From a virus: a stretch of DNA of 32,302 nt. The notes beneath the pieces were generated by a model. The model searched no databases. It worked only from the letters and a program-made list of their open reading frames with translations, and was not told where the DNA came from. This document shows, one piece after another, positions 15,421-22,488 of this stretch (positions within the stretch are counted from its first letter, which is position 1; every line of letters starts with the position of its first letter). Position numbers and translations under genes: made by a program. The DNA is taken from positions 1 through 32,302 of the IMG/VR virus record IMGVR_UViG_3300032288_001889. One strand, 5' to 3'.

Positions 15421-15708
15421 TTAAACTTCCTGCCTGATCGTCCTGTGGTACTTGCCATCCTTGTTGATTGTCGTCCGGATAGTGGGCACGGGGTGCAGGT
15501 CGTAGCACACGTTAAGCTCCACAACCTCGCCGTACACGTCGACTTTTTTATTTCTTACTACGCGCGTTTCTAATAAGTACCTGTCGCCAACCTTGTACTT
15601 GGTGTTCTCCTCTATGAACTTCTGCTCCAGCGCGACCATTGCGGCGCGGATCTCCATGTGCTTCTTGTGTGACCTAGACCTGTAGTCTAGCAACTCTTGT
15701 GGTGTCAT
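15421..15708 (-). CDS. Hypothetical 95-aa protein
   Basis: An N-terminal basic helix (LLDYRSRSHKKHMEIRAAMV) precedes a beta-rich part with KVGDRYLLETRVVRNKKVDVYGEV, an SH3-like small-barrel pattern. It overlaps the upstream 55-aa gene as ATGA and ends just before the tRNA promoter. Family not recognised. Confidence 0.6.
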   Translation of the reverse strand: MTPQELLDYRSRSHKKHMEIRAAMVALEQKFIEENTKYKVGDRYLLETRVVRNKKVDVYGEVVELNVCYDLHPVPTIRTTINKDGKYHRTIRQEV

Positions 15709-15872
15709 ATGAACTGATTTGTGTTGTAAGGTTTTAACTCCCCCGTGTCATCAATGACAAGGTAGTGCGGGCTGTTCATCACAGCCTTGACAGTGTAAGA
15801 CACCCCGTGCGTTAGGCGACGGGATGTCGGGTTGTGGGCTACCACAACAAACTCTTTAAAGAACAGGTCCAT
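15705..15872 (-). CDS. Hypothetical 55-aa protein
   Basis: Frame from ATG at 15872 (MDLFFKEFVVVAHNPTSRRL) ending in the TGA that overlaps the next ATG. The segment LTHGVSYTVKAVMNSPHYLVIDDTGELKPY resembles the small beta proteins phages use as regulators or decorations. A/T-rich leader (CTTTAAATAG). No family assigned. Confidence 0.6.
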   Translation of the reverse strand: MDLFFKEFVVVAHNPTSRRLTHGVSYTVKAVMNSPHYLVIDDTGELKPYNTNQFI

Positions 15873-15915
15873 CTATTTAAAGAAAGGGGCTATTTGTTTA
15901 ATTAGGAAGGCAAGA

Positions 15916-16941
15916 TCATTTATTCAGCCATTCAGCCACAGACCAGTACGGGGTGATCTCGTGCTTGTTAGGGTCTAGCGAGAAGCAGGGGAAGTAGTCC
16001 TGATGCTTCAGAGAGAACAGCCTCTTGCCGTACCCGCTGTTCTGCAAGCTACCGCTGTTCAACGCCACACGGGTGGTGCCGCCCTCCTTGTACTTGATCA
16101 GACCGGCAACGTGGCTATCACCTGCCGCGCAGATCTCCCTGTCGTTAGCCTCAAAGCGCATGTAGCGCATCTGCCCGTGTACAGGGTTAAGCATTGTGCG
16201 GCCCCTAAAGAAATGGGCAACAGCCAGCTTGTAGATTTCTTTACCCACCTTTATGTCAACGTGGCCAATACCCGAATGGTAGATGGTGTGGCGCTTGAAG
16301 ATCTCTGCATAGGTAGAGTAACCGACAGCGTTCTCCTCACGCATCACAGAGTGGTTGTCCCAAGTTGAACAGATTACTTTATGCTTTACGGACATCAACC
16401 AACTTTCTAAGAAACGAATTTGCCAGTATGGAGGTAGTGCGTTGTCGGAAACTTCCAGCACACCGCGTAGTTTTATGGACATTTGAAGCAAATCCCCGAC
16501 AAGGATCACATACAAATTTGGTGTGTTTATGATCTCGTCCGTGATGGCGATTAGCTTGTCATAGTCGGTAGCCCAAGACCCCATGTGCGTGTCGCCAAGC
16601 ACCAAGATGCAGATAGGTTTTTTTGTTTTAATCTCCCAGCTCGCAAAGTCCTGAGACCCCTTGTGAGCCTTGAATATATTCTGGAACTCTTTGAGCGGCT
16701 TGATAGCGTCTCTCCAATCAAACTCCCCCATCTCGACCTTGTCGGTCTTGATGTCCTCCGTCTTGTACTGCGCTAGGTCACGGTCGAGACCTTTCTTGGT
16801 CACGTTCTCGTAGTACTTGTTCGCAATGTTTGCTGGAGTCGTGTTGTACTTGGGAGATAGCCTTCTAGAATAAGCCCTGATAGCCTCGCCCTCTTGACGC
16901 GGGTCGTTTGTGAAGATCTCTAACCATCTTTGTTTTGCCAT
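15916..16941 (-). CDS. Calcineurin-like metallophosphoesterase
   Basis: 341 aa. Metal-ligand motifs appear in order: LGDTHMG (115-121), VGDLLQM (148-154), a WDNHS (194-198) at the usual GNHE site, AHF (242-244) and GDSHVAG (274-280) at the GHTH site. Residues 1-60 form a helical part with an IRAYSRRLSPKYNTTPANIA HTH-like stretch. The family covers SbcD/Mre11-type nucleases and phosphatases; in this recombination-rich operon a DNA end-processing role is plausible. GN is replaced by WDN, so it is a divergent member. Confidence 0.8.
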   Translation of the reverse strand: MAKQRWLEIFTNDPRQEGEAIRAYSRRLSPKYNTTPANIANKYYENVTKKGLDRDLAQYKTEDIKTDKVEMGEFDWRDAIKPLKEFQNIFKAHKGSQDFASWEIKTKKPICILVLGDTHMGSWATDYDKLIAITDEIINTPNLYVILVGDLLQMSIKLRGVLEVSDNALPPYWQIRFLESWLMSVKHKVICSTWDNHSVMREENAVGYSTYAEIFKRHTIYHSGIGHVDIKVGKEIYKLAVAHFFRGRTMLNPVHGQMRYMRFEANDREICAAGDSHVAGLIKYKEGGTTRVALNSGSLQNSGYGKRLFSLKHQDYFPCFSLDPNKHEITPYWSVAEWLNK

Positions 16942-16949
16942 GTGTGTTA

Positions 16950-17276
16950 TTATTTTTCGCCATCGGCGAGTATGAATGAATCAACGCCATACTTCTGTAC
17001 TGACCATGCTTTTATGAATGACTCGTACTCTACGTCTATAAGGTACTCAGCCCCAGTCATCGTTGTGATGTGGGCTATCATCTTCTCCTTCTTACCTATC
17101 AAACACTCGATACACTTTGCGGACTCGATACACTCCAAGTCAATGGCTATGGCGTACCATCCCTCCTCCACATCATCGTCATTCACAGGTATACCAAGCC
17201 TTGAAGCCTCGTCCTCAACGTCGCTGATGTTAGACCATAAGTAATGAGTAATCAAGATTCTCGCTTTGTCGGACAT
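16950..17276 (-). CDS. Hypothetical 108-aa protein
   Basis: Start set at ATG 17276 (MSDKARILITHYLW) because a promoter-like element lies between it and the ninB stop; an upstream ATG at 17327 adds a spurious hydrophobic stretch that overlaps this promoter. Acidic middle (VNDDDVEEGW) and CIESAKCIECL cysteines at about 50-60. No family recognised. Confidence 0.6.
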   Translation of the reverse strand: MSDKARILITHYLWSNISDVEDEASRLGIPVNDDDVEEGWYAIAIDLECIESAKCIECLIGKKEKMIAHITTMTGAEYLIDVEYESFIKAWSVQKYGVDSFILADGEK

Positions 17277-17294
17277 AGGCGTAAGTGTGAGTAG

Positions 17295-17324
17295 CAAAAG
17301 TATAGAACAAATCGACGCGCTAAA
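17295..17324 (-). promoter_or_regulatory. Candidate promoter for the 108-aa gene
   Basis: Minus strand TTTA (17321-17324), 18-bp spacer, TACTTTTG (17295-17302). The -7 box fits TAnnTTTG; the -33 box has one mismatch. Confidence 0.45.
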
Positions 17325-17335
17325 CACAAGGTGTG

Positions 17336-17764
17336 TTAAAAAAGTTCTACCTGCTCGTTAGGGTACGGGACCTGAACGTCTAGCGTCTCGGCAGCGAAAC
17401 GGATCACACGGTCGACGTAGTCGTTGAACTCTACCGTGCTCAAAGACTTAGTCTCCTTGATCACACTGAGCACCTCCCCTGTCTCTGGGACCACGTACTC
17501 GCGGCGACAGAACCTGTCCTTCAAGAAGTCGTGGGTCTCCTCGACGGTGACGTCCCAGCCATACTCGACCAGACGCGCGTACACGATAGGCACGACGACA
17601 GCCCAGTAGTAGCTGTTCTGCTTACCGGACCGTCGCCTAGACCTCTTCTGTATGGTGACCTTCAGGTCGGTGTCGCCAATGTTCCTTATGTAGCTGAGCA
17701 TGTCAGCCCTGTTGTAGATTATCAGCTTGCCGCCCTTCGACTCGCCATGGAAGGACACCCTCAT
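17336..17764 (-). CDS. ninB: NinB-like recombination protein
   Basis: 142 aa, the usual NinB length. The basic SRRRSGKQNSYYWAVVVPIV helix, VEETHDFLKDRFC and a C-terminal TKSLSTVEFNDYVDRVIRFA give the NinB pattern (recognition helix, then 'K....STk.f..yid.i..fa'). Lambda NinB (Orf) binds single-stranded DNA and SSB and helps load recombinases. Neighbours are a winged-helix gene upstream and a phosphoesterase downstream. The start at 17764 overlaps the upstream TGA. Confidence 0.7.
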   Translation of the reverse strand: MRVSFHGESKGGKLIIYNRADMLSYIRNIGDTDLKVTIQKRSRRRSGKQNSYYWAVVVPIVYARLVEYGWDVTVEETHDFLKDRFCRREYVVPETGEVLSVIKETKSLSTVEFNDYVDRVIRFAAETLDVQVPYPNEQVELF

Positions 17765-18036
17765 TCCTTGATCCTCCAGACGTGCTCGTTCTTTCCATAC
17801 AACCCCATGCTCTTCTTCTCAGTCTTGATGAGATACCCTTCGCTCGTCAGGTTTGTGAGCGAGCGGCGGACAGAGGTGATGGGGTAGTAATGGTTAAGGG
17901 CGACGTAGATCTGGGAAGGTTGAAGTTCTTGGAAATTTTTAAATAGGCACAGGATCACCGCCTCCTGTTTCTCGGCCTTGTTGATGCTGTTTATCAGCTC
18001 GTTTCCGTACTCGTTTAGTGTGTTGTAGTATGTCAT
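17761..18036 (-). CDS. Small winged-helix protein
   Basis: 91 aa. Residues about 22-88 fit a winged helix: AVILCLFKNFQELQPSQIYV, then YYPITSVRRSLTNLTSEGYL as recognition helix, then a beta wing ending HVWRI. Coupled to both neighbours by ATGA overlaps. Such proteins in phage operons are often local regulators; its target is unknown. Confidence 0.7.
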   Translation of the reverse strand: MTYYNTLNEYGNELINSINKAEKQEAVILCLFKNFQELQPSQIYVALNHYYPITSVRRSLTNLTSEGYLIKTEKKSMGLYGKNEHVWRIKE

Positions 18037-18911
18037 TCTTCAAAATTTAAATCTAGTTCTGTTTGATTTCTTTCGGATAGATCGTTTATTCCGCACATCC
18101 CGTTGCACTCAAACAACGGCTCTACCTTTCTTATAGGCATATCATCCAAGCACCTGTTGTTCGGATATTTAGGGTTGTGCTTGAGGAAGACAAGGATACC
18201 CTTGACGTCCGTCTTCATTCTCTCTTTTGCCTCGTTGGACTGGTCCTTCAGCATCGTCACAGGCTCACCCTTAAGTTCGGTCAGCTCATGCTCTAGGTCA
18301 GCCATCACGTTGAACTTGTCCGGGAAGTCGACCTTCATCTTCTGCCAGTAGCCGACACCTCCCTGAACACATCCGGTAGAGAAGCAGTTGTTGTTCTGGA
18401 ATCCTAGCTTGTACATGACAGGGATCTCTATGCCGTGTTCTTCTATAATTCGTAGACAGTCTTTCTTGTCGTAGGCGTAGAACATCAAAGGGTAGATAGC
18501 CTTGACCCTCTTGCCGTGGTTCATCGTCATCGACAGTGCGCGGTTCATCTCCTTCTTGTCAAACTCAAAGCCGAACACCTGATGCTTGAACGTGTTAGCC
18601 TTCTCCCACTTCTCCCTTACAAGTCGCTTCAGGTTGGTGGAGCATATGGCACCCGTCGCCGTGTTGAGTGACTTGTGCTTTCTCCATACATCAAATATGT
18701 TCCCGTACTTTTCTCCAATCCCGGTTATCACCTCTATCTCTATACCGTACCATGCCTCGCAGTCCTTCTTGAAGCGGTAAGTGTCTGGGTGCTCGTTCTG
18801 GGTATCAATCATTATTACCCTACAGCTGTCTTGGCCGTACAGGTCGATCGCAATCTTACACGCAACGGCGGAGGTTATCCCACCGCTCCACCAGCATATT
18901 ATATCTTTCAT
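18033..18911 (-). CDS. PAPS-reductase-family PP-loop ATPase
   Basis: 292 aa. The PP-loop SGGITSA lies at 9-15 after a beta strand (IICWW), followed by VIMIDTQNEHPDTYRF, the PAPS reductase fold. Cysteines at CSTNLKR, NNCFSTGCVQGG, NRCL and CNGMCG could carry a metal or persulfide. Phage members of this family are common and may act in sulfur chemistry or nucleotide/tRNA modification rather than sulfate assimilation; no partner genes for either are visible here. The SGG(I)TS loop is intact, so adenylation should be possible. Confidence 0.8.
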   Translation of the reverse strand: MKDIICWWSGGITSAVACKIAIDLYGQDSCRVIMIDTQNEHPDTYRFKKDCEAWYGIEIEVITGIGEKYGNIFDVWRKHKSLNTATGAICSTNLKRLVREKWEKANTFKHQVFGFEFDKKEMNRALSMTMNHGKRVKAIYPLMFYAYDKKDCLRIIEEHGIEIPVMYKLGFQNNNCFSTGCVQGGVGYWQKMKVDFPDKFNVMADLEHELTELKGEPVTMLKDQSNEAKERMKTDVKGILVFLKHNPKYPNNRCLDDMPIRKVEPLFECNGMCGINDLSERNQTELDLNFEE

Positions 18912-18923
18912 CCGTCTGTTTTT

Positions 18924-19124
18924 TTAATTAATACATACAGCGTTAGGGTTTTTGCTACTTGTGCTGTAGTCTCTTCCGTTAAAAGATCCCTTGCTTACGG
19001 CATGGTGAACCAATTCAAAATCATTCCCCTCGTCATCGCACGCGAAGATAACATCAAACTCTAACGCGTCGGGGTTTTGTTTTACAAACTGATTGATTAA
19101 ATCAGCGTACTGTTTTAGCGTCAT
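18924..19124 (-). CDS. Hypothetical 66-aa protein
   Basis: Small acidic protein (MTLKQYADLINQFVKQNPDA, then DVIFACDDEGNDFELV). An N-terminal helix and a strand-loop-strand, of a type common in Bacteroidota phages. Its ATG overlaps the previous TAA by one base (TAATG). Function unknown. Confidence 0.65.
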   Translation of the reverse strand: MTLKQYADLINQFVKQNPDALEFDVIFACDDEGNDFELVHHAVSKGSFNGRDYSTSSKNPNAVCIN

Positions 19125-19369
19125 TATATATCAAATTTTAAATTGTAACATGATATTATTTCCCTGATCCTGTCCCTCATCTTCAGGGCAAGTTCCACCT
19201 CCTCCTCTGAGGCGTCGCCTCCCGAATTGACTATGCTGCTCCCGTACTTGACAACGCCGCGAAGTTCTTGGTCAAGGTCCTGCATGGCGTTAACCCAGCA
19301 CGTGGACTCGAGGGCGTGGCGGGCGTTGATCTCGTCCCCGTCTTCAAACTCCAAGGTAACCTTAGGCAT
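19124..19369 (-). CDS. Hypothetical 81-aa protein
   Basis: Start set at ATG 19369 (MPKVTLEFEDGDEINARHAL): a GGGAGGTCACC stretch sits just before it and it overlaps the upstream stop as ATGCCTAA. The longer frame from 19546 would cover the neighbouring gene. A beta start, then two helices (STCWVNAMQDLDQELRGVVK and EEEVELALKMRDRIREII), a common phage small-protein family of unknown role. Confidence 0.7.
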   Translation of the reverse strand: MPKVTLEFEDGDEINARHALESTCWVNAMQDLDQELRGVVKYGSSIVNSGGDASEEEVELALKMRDRIREIISCYNLKFDI

Positions 19370-19829
19370 GGTGACCTCCCATACATTTTGGGAAGGTGCA
19401 GCCGTTGTTGCGCGTGCAGCTCTCGCCTTCTCTCTTTGTCCCATTCCAAAAACACTCGTCGTCAAGATTGCCTTCGTAGACATAGCTGCCTGTCCAGTCG
19501 TCGCTGACAGGGATGTCTTCTCCGGTGGCTGGTATGAGCATGCCATAGCCTACAGTATAGACGTAAATACCGACAGGCATTGTCCATACACCATCCTCTA
19601 ATGGGGGGAGCAACGGTATCCCGTGAAGAACCTCAGAGTCTTTTAGTGGGAGATGGGCAATTATCTTCCAATAGATATCTTGTATAACAAGATCTTCTTC
19701 TATAGGATTGGTAGCTTTAACAATATAGTCTGTCTCTGCTCTGAACAAACAGATCTCTCCTTCATCTACAATAGCCTTAGAGTCTATAACAAGTAGATAC
19801 TCCCCGGTGTTAATTATTTTATGTATCAT
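19362..19829 (-). CDS. Hypothetical 155-aa phage protein with C-terminal cysteine cluster
   Basis: Beta-rich body with GEICLFRAETDYIVKA and WKIIAHLPLKDSEVLHGIPLLPPL, the 'KIIAHLPL' form typical of a widespread Bacteroidota phage family of unknown function. The C-terminal 40 residues hold DDECFWNGTKREG and CTRNNGCTFPKC, probably a small metal site. It marks the left end of the AT-rich cassette; base use changes within the gene. Confidence 0.65.
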   Translation of the reverse strand: MIHKIINTGEYLLVIDSKAIVDEGEICLFRAETDYIVKATNPIEEDLVIQDIYWKIIAHLPLKDSEVLHGIPLLPPLEDGVWTMPVGIYVYTVGYGMLIPATGEDIPVSDDWTGSYVYEGNLDDECFWNGTKREGESCTRNNGCTFPKCMGGHHA

Positions 19830-20035
19830 TGCTCGTCTTCTTTTGTTGGGGGAATAATTGGCAAATAGTCTTCGTGGTGTATTGTCTGCACACCTTGTAG
19901 ATATGCCTCAACAATCTGCTCACGCTCCATTAATAGTAACTCACCTGTATTATTCAGCATCCAAGACTGAAAGTCAGAGTTAGATAGAAGATTCATTTGC
20001 TCAAAAATCTTTTGTACAACTGTTTGTTTTTTCAT
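19826..20035 (-). CDS. Hypothetical 69-aa protein, paralogue of 21818-22039
   Basis: MKKQTVVQKIFEQMN start and a helical body with LLLMEREQIVEAYLQGV. The same plan (MKKQTAVQ..., MEKEQMKEAAL) occurs in the gene at 21818-22039, so the two are paralogues. It starts within the GGAGGTGACAAATGA junction. Family common in Bacteroidota phages; function unknown. Confidence 0.7.
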   Translation of the reverse strand: MKKQTVVQKIFEQMNLLSNSDFQSWMLNNTGELLLMEREQIVEAYLQGVQTIHHEDYLPIIPPTKEDEQ

Positions 20036-20046
20036 TTGTCACCTCC
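20032..20046 (-). repeat. GGAGGTGACAAATGA junction, copy 1
   Basis: Carries a Shine-Dalgarno (GGAGGT), the last codons Gly-Gly-Asp-Lys and TGA of one gene, and the ATG of the next. Identical 15-nt copies at 20286, 21420 and 21818. Confidence 0.85.
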
Positions 20047-20289
20047 AATATTTTCTATTTCTAGTTTAACTTCTTGCCAATATGAAATATCACTTGTCAG
20101 TACAGTTTCAGTATATTGATCCATAAAAGGAATCCACTTATAAGGATTAGCTTTTATAATCTCATCAACTGCTATCAATGCACATTGAATAGCTTGCTCC
20201 TTACTCATTGATGGTTCTTTCAAGGTATAATCTTTTGCTTCTGTCCAAAAAAGTTCAATTAAATGCAACGCCTTTTTTTTTGCTTTCAT
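20032..20289 (-). CDS. Hypothetical 85-aa protein, paralogue of 21187-21423
   Basis: Shares KEQAIQCALIAVDEI and SYWQEVKLEIE with the 78-aa gene at 21187 (ESAKQCALIAVDEI, LYWQEVKQEIQ). Predicted as three helices. Ends in the GGDK tetrapeptide imposed by the junction. Family common in Bacteroidota phages, function unknown. Confidence 0.7.
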   Translation of the reverse strand: MKAKKKALHLIELFWTEAKDYTLKEPSMSKEQAIQCALIAVDEIIKANPYKWIPFMDQYTETVLTSDISYWQEVKLEIENIGGDK

Positions 20290-20300
20290 TTGTCACCTCC
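20286..20300 (-). repeat. GGAGGTGACAAATGA junction, copy 2
   Basis: Identical to copy 1; joins the 73-aa gene to the 85-aa gene. Confidence 0.85.
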
Positions 20301-20507
20301 TTCATTACAATAAATTTGGTCAACTGAAGTAAGGGTCTTTGGCTTGTGCTGGTCATCATGTGGAATACTCTTATTGTCTCTAATCCTTTCAAGATTACCA
20401 AGTTGTTTTTTAAAGGCATCAAGTTCCGCATTTAGAATCATCTTTTCGTTTTGCAGATTCTTGATATGTTCTTCACAGTCTCTAATTGCAAATTCTATCT
20501 TGTTCAT
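20286..20507 (-). CDS. Hypothetical coiled-coil protein (73 aa)
   Basis: Residues 1-45 form a continuous charged helix (IRDCEEHIKNLQNEKMILNA) with heptad spacing, likely a dimeric coiled coil; the rest is a short tail ending GGDK. Starts with an ATGA overlap and has no Shine-Dalgarno of its own. Function unknown. Confidence 0.65.
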   Translation of the reverse strand: MNKIEFAIRDCEEHIKNLQNEKMILNAELDAFKKQLGNLERIRDNKSIPHDDQHKPKTLTSVDQIYCNEGGDK

Positions 20508-21190
20508 TGTTTAGGCTGTTTAAGTGATTGGTTAATTGCTTTGGCTTCATCTAATAGGGAAACAATATGTTTGTAATCATAATGGTTTATCTCTCCAATT
20601 TCACCTGCTTTTAAAACATCTTCTTTTGTATATAGAGTTTCTTTGGCTTTGTTGTAACAATTTAATGCAAGAGTATATTGACTTTCCATAATAGGTCCCA
20701 ATGAACTAATTTCTATGTATTGGGGCAGACCAAGTTGTTGTTTTATAAACCTTTCAACATCATCTTCTAAATCATCATCATCTCGCATCTGATTTATTTC
20801 TTCAATACAGTGAGGGCAATTTGGGTCTTGACAAACAAAATCAAATGGATTTTTTTCTGTATATGTATCAGATACCATCTTCCCGACATCAGGAACATGG
20901 TTCACCATTTCGTTGACTTCACCAACATGGTCTATCATTTCGTTGGTGTCAACAGGATGATGGATTAGTTTGGCATAAACCCATCCTTTACTTTCGTCAT
21001 AAATTTCATTGACTATTTCAAACTCTACTTCTTGTGTAAACTTGGATGTAAAACAAGTATCCATCATTTCAATAAAGTCGGGATGTAGTGAAAGTGTTTC
21101 TCTCCAAAACTTATGTCCTACTGGTGTCTTTTCATCTACCAAGTATTCTACCACCCAACCTTGGGGCGTTTTTGTTAATGTTCCTTTCAT
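20504..21190 (-). CDS. Hypothetical 228-aa protein
   Basis: Start set at ATG 21190 (MKGTLTKTPQGWVVEYLVDE), which overlaps the upstream TGA; an ATG at 21223 would extend it into that gene. N-terminal beta part (GWVVEYLVDE), a CQDPNCPHC zinc-like cluster near 118-124 next to an acidic MRDDDDLEDDVE run, and a helical C-terminus (YTLALNCYNKAKETL, YDYKHIVSLLDEAKAIN). Repeated N/D-MxxHVxxV phrases (EMIDHVGEV, EMVNHVPDV) occur around 85-105. The TLTKTPQGWVVEY plan recurs in Bacteroidota phages; function unknown. Confidence 0.65.
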   Translation of the reverse strand: MKGTLTKTPQGWVVEYLVDEKTPVGHKFWRETLSLHPDFIEMMDTCFTSKFTQEVEFEIVNEIYDESKGWVYAKLIHHPVDTNEMIDHVGEVNEMVNHVPDVGKMVSDTYTEKNPFDFVCQDPNCPHCIEEINQMRDDDDLEDDVERFIKQQLGLPQYIEISSLGPIMESQYTLALNCYNKAKETLYTKEDVLKAGEIGEINHYDYKHIVSLLDEAKAINQSLKQPKQ

Positions 21191-21423
21191 AGCTTTTGTA
21201 TTTCTTGTTTTACTTCTTGCCAATACAATCTTTCTCTATTTTCACAATACTCATCCCTATCTTCAAGGTATTCGCTTTGTGGTAATACATTTAAGATCTC
21301 ATCTACTGCTATCAAAGCACACTGTTTGGCTGACTCATAAGAGCTTATTCTCATGTCTATATCCATGAAAGAATGTGATTCAAACTTATCTATAAGCTGC
21401 TTTGCTTTTTGTTTTGGTGTCAT
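21187..21423 (-). CDS. Hypothetical 78-aa protein, paralogue of 20032-20289
   Basis: MTPKQKAKQLIDKF start, ESAKQCALIAVDEI centre and LYWQEVKQEIQKL end. Clear paralogue of the 85-aa gene 1.1 kb downstream. Ends with an ATGA overlap rather than the GGDK junction. Confidence 0.7.
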   Translation of the reverse strand: MTPKQKAKQLIDKFESHSFMDIDMRISSYESAKQCALIAVDEILNVLPQSEYLEDRDEYCENRERLYWQEVKQEIQKL

Positions 21424-21434
21424 TTGTCACCTCC
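21420..21434 (-). repeat. GGAGGTGACAAATGA junction, copy 3
   Basis: Identical to copy 1; joins the 133-aa gene to the 78-aa gene. Confidence 0.85.
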
Positions 21435-21821
21435 TTTTACTATTTCAATTAACTTTTTTAGACAAGCAAGTTCTGCTTCTTCGTATGTGTTATAACCCAT
21501 TTTGAAATGACGTTCTTCAAGTGTTCCATATTCATATACTATTTCCCACCTATACGAATATCCACCATCCGCCTCTCCATGCCTGTTAATACTTGCGTCT
21601 GATAACTTTTTATCTCTAAACCATCTAAACGCTTGTTGGTATAGTGGTGCTGTTATTATGTTGTATATCTGATGAAATCCATTTTTTGAATTAATTATGG
21701 GATATTCTAATACACTCCTACATAACTTTTCTTCTTTATCATAATAACTTAAACAAGGTTCATCAAACCCAAGCTGTTTAAGTTCTAATGTTTGTTCGTA
21801 TGGAATAAATTCTTTGTTCAT
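21420..21821 (-). CDS. Hypothetical 133-aa protein, conserved phage family
   Basis: EFIPYEQTLELKQLGFDEPC, TAPLYQQAFRWFRDK and NTYEEAELACLKKLIEIVK are the conserved blocks of a small family found throughout Bacteroidota phages and prophages; its function is unknown to me. Ends GGDK. Starts in junction copy 4. Confidence 0.75.
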   Translation of the reverse strand: MNKEFIPYEQTLELKQLGFDEPCLSYYDKEEKLCRSVLEYPIINSKNGFHQIYNIITAPLYQQAFRWFRDKKLSDASINRHGEADGGYSYRWEIVYEYGTLEERHFKMGYNTYEEAELACLKKLIEIVKGGDK

Positions 21822-21832
21822 TTGTCACCTCC
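21818..21832 (-). repeat. GGAGGTGACAAATGA junction, copy 4
   Basis: Identical to copy 1; joins the 73-aa gene at 21818-22039 to the 133-aa gene. Confidence 0.85.
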
Positions 21833-22039
21833 GTATGTTTTGTTGTAATACTTTTCAAACTGCTTCTCAAATATTTTTCTTATAGATGTTATCCTTGTCG
21901 CATCGTGAAGCGCAGCTTCTTTCATCTGCTCCTTCTCCATTGCTAAGTACATATCCCAATTCACTACCATTTTAGTGCCTAATTTCAGTTCACGGTCTAT
22001 GCTTTCTTTTAAAAGTTGAACTGCTGTTTGTTTTTTCAT
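21818..22039 (-). CDS. Hypothetical 73-aa protein, paralogue of 19826-20035
   Basis: Start chosen at ATG 22039 (MKKQTAVQLLKESI) because the paralogue begins with the same MKKQT and the leader is A-rich; ATG 22066 would add nine residues and overlap the 51-aa gene. Helical body with LAMEKEQMKEAALHDATRI. Ends GGDK. First gene of the AT-rich cassette in the transcription direction. Confidence 0.65.
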   Translation of the reverse strand: MKKQTAVQLLKESIDRELKLGTKMVVNWDMYLAMEKEQMKEAALHDATRITSIRKIFEKQFEKYYNKTYGGDK

Positions 22040-22056
22040 TGTGTTATTTGTTTTTG

Positions 22057-22212
22057 TTAATCCCATCTATTCTCCTCGGACTCTACCTGCCTGTGGACAG
22101 TGTTCTCGTCAAGCTCCAGCACGCGAACGAACGCGTCCTTGGGCGAGAGTCTATTATCCCTAAGATCCCGGCAGCGGGTGTTCTTCTTGGGTAAGTGTCT
22201 CGGTGTCACCAT
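22057..22212 (-). CDS. Hypothetical 51-aa basic protein
   Basis: Frame from ATG 22212 (MVTPRHLPKKNTRCRDLRDN) with LSPKDAFVRVLELDENTVHR, which looks like a short helix-turn-helix. Only 4 bp follow the upstream stop, so it is probably in the same operon. GC-rich like the genes upstream and unlike the AT-rich cassette downstream. Function unknown. Confidence 0.5.
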   Translation of the reverse strand: MVTPRHLPKKNTRCRDLRDNRLSPKDAFVRVLELDENTVHRQVESEENRWD

Positions 22213-22216
22213 AGCC

Positions 22217-22426
22217 CTACACCTTAAATACTGAGACGTTCTCTATGTCACCCCACCACTCTATCATGCCAGCGTTGACGTTACTAGTTAGCCGGGAGTA
22301 TAGCGGGTCGGATGGCGATATCCTGCTATAGCTGTTCAACTCCCTGATCTCGGACTCGTCGAGGTCAATCTCCTGATAGACCATCACCTCCACCTTGTAC
22401 TGTAATCTTACTTTCATAGTGTTCAT
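22217..22426 (-). CDS. Hypothetical 69-aa protein
   Basis: Start set at ATG 22426 (MNTMKVRLQYKVEVMVYQEI), right after an A-rich leader and hairpin; ATG 22462 would read through the hairpins. Acidic beta-type protein (DLDESEIRELNSYSR, MIEWWGDIENVSVF). First gene behind the promoter at 22489-22518. Family not recognised. Confidence 0.6.
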   Translation of the reverse strand: MNTMKVRLQYKVEVMVYQEIDLDESEIRELNSYSRISPSDPLYSRLTSNVNAGMIEWWGDIENVSVFKV

Positions 22427-22435
22427 TTTTATTTC

Positions 22436-22462
22436 CGGTGGACCACCGTGCATTATCTGCAC
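22436..22462 (-). promoter_or_regulatory. Two palindromes in the leader of the 69-aa gene
   Basis: CGGTGG-A-CCACCG (22436-22448) and GTGCA-TTATC-TGCAC (22448-22462) share one base. They lie between the promoter and the ATG at 22426, so they could be an operator pair or mRNA hairpins controlling translation. CACCGTG is repeated at 22444 and 22467. Confidence 0.5.
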
Positions 22463-22488
22463 ATTGCACCGTGTGATTGTTCATGACG

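Noticed and set aside
19370-19546. Upstream extension of the 81-aa gene
   Set aside because: It would overlap the 155-aa gene almost fully; a GGGAGGTCACC stretch and stop/start overlap mark ATG 19369 as the start.
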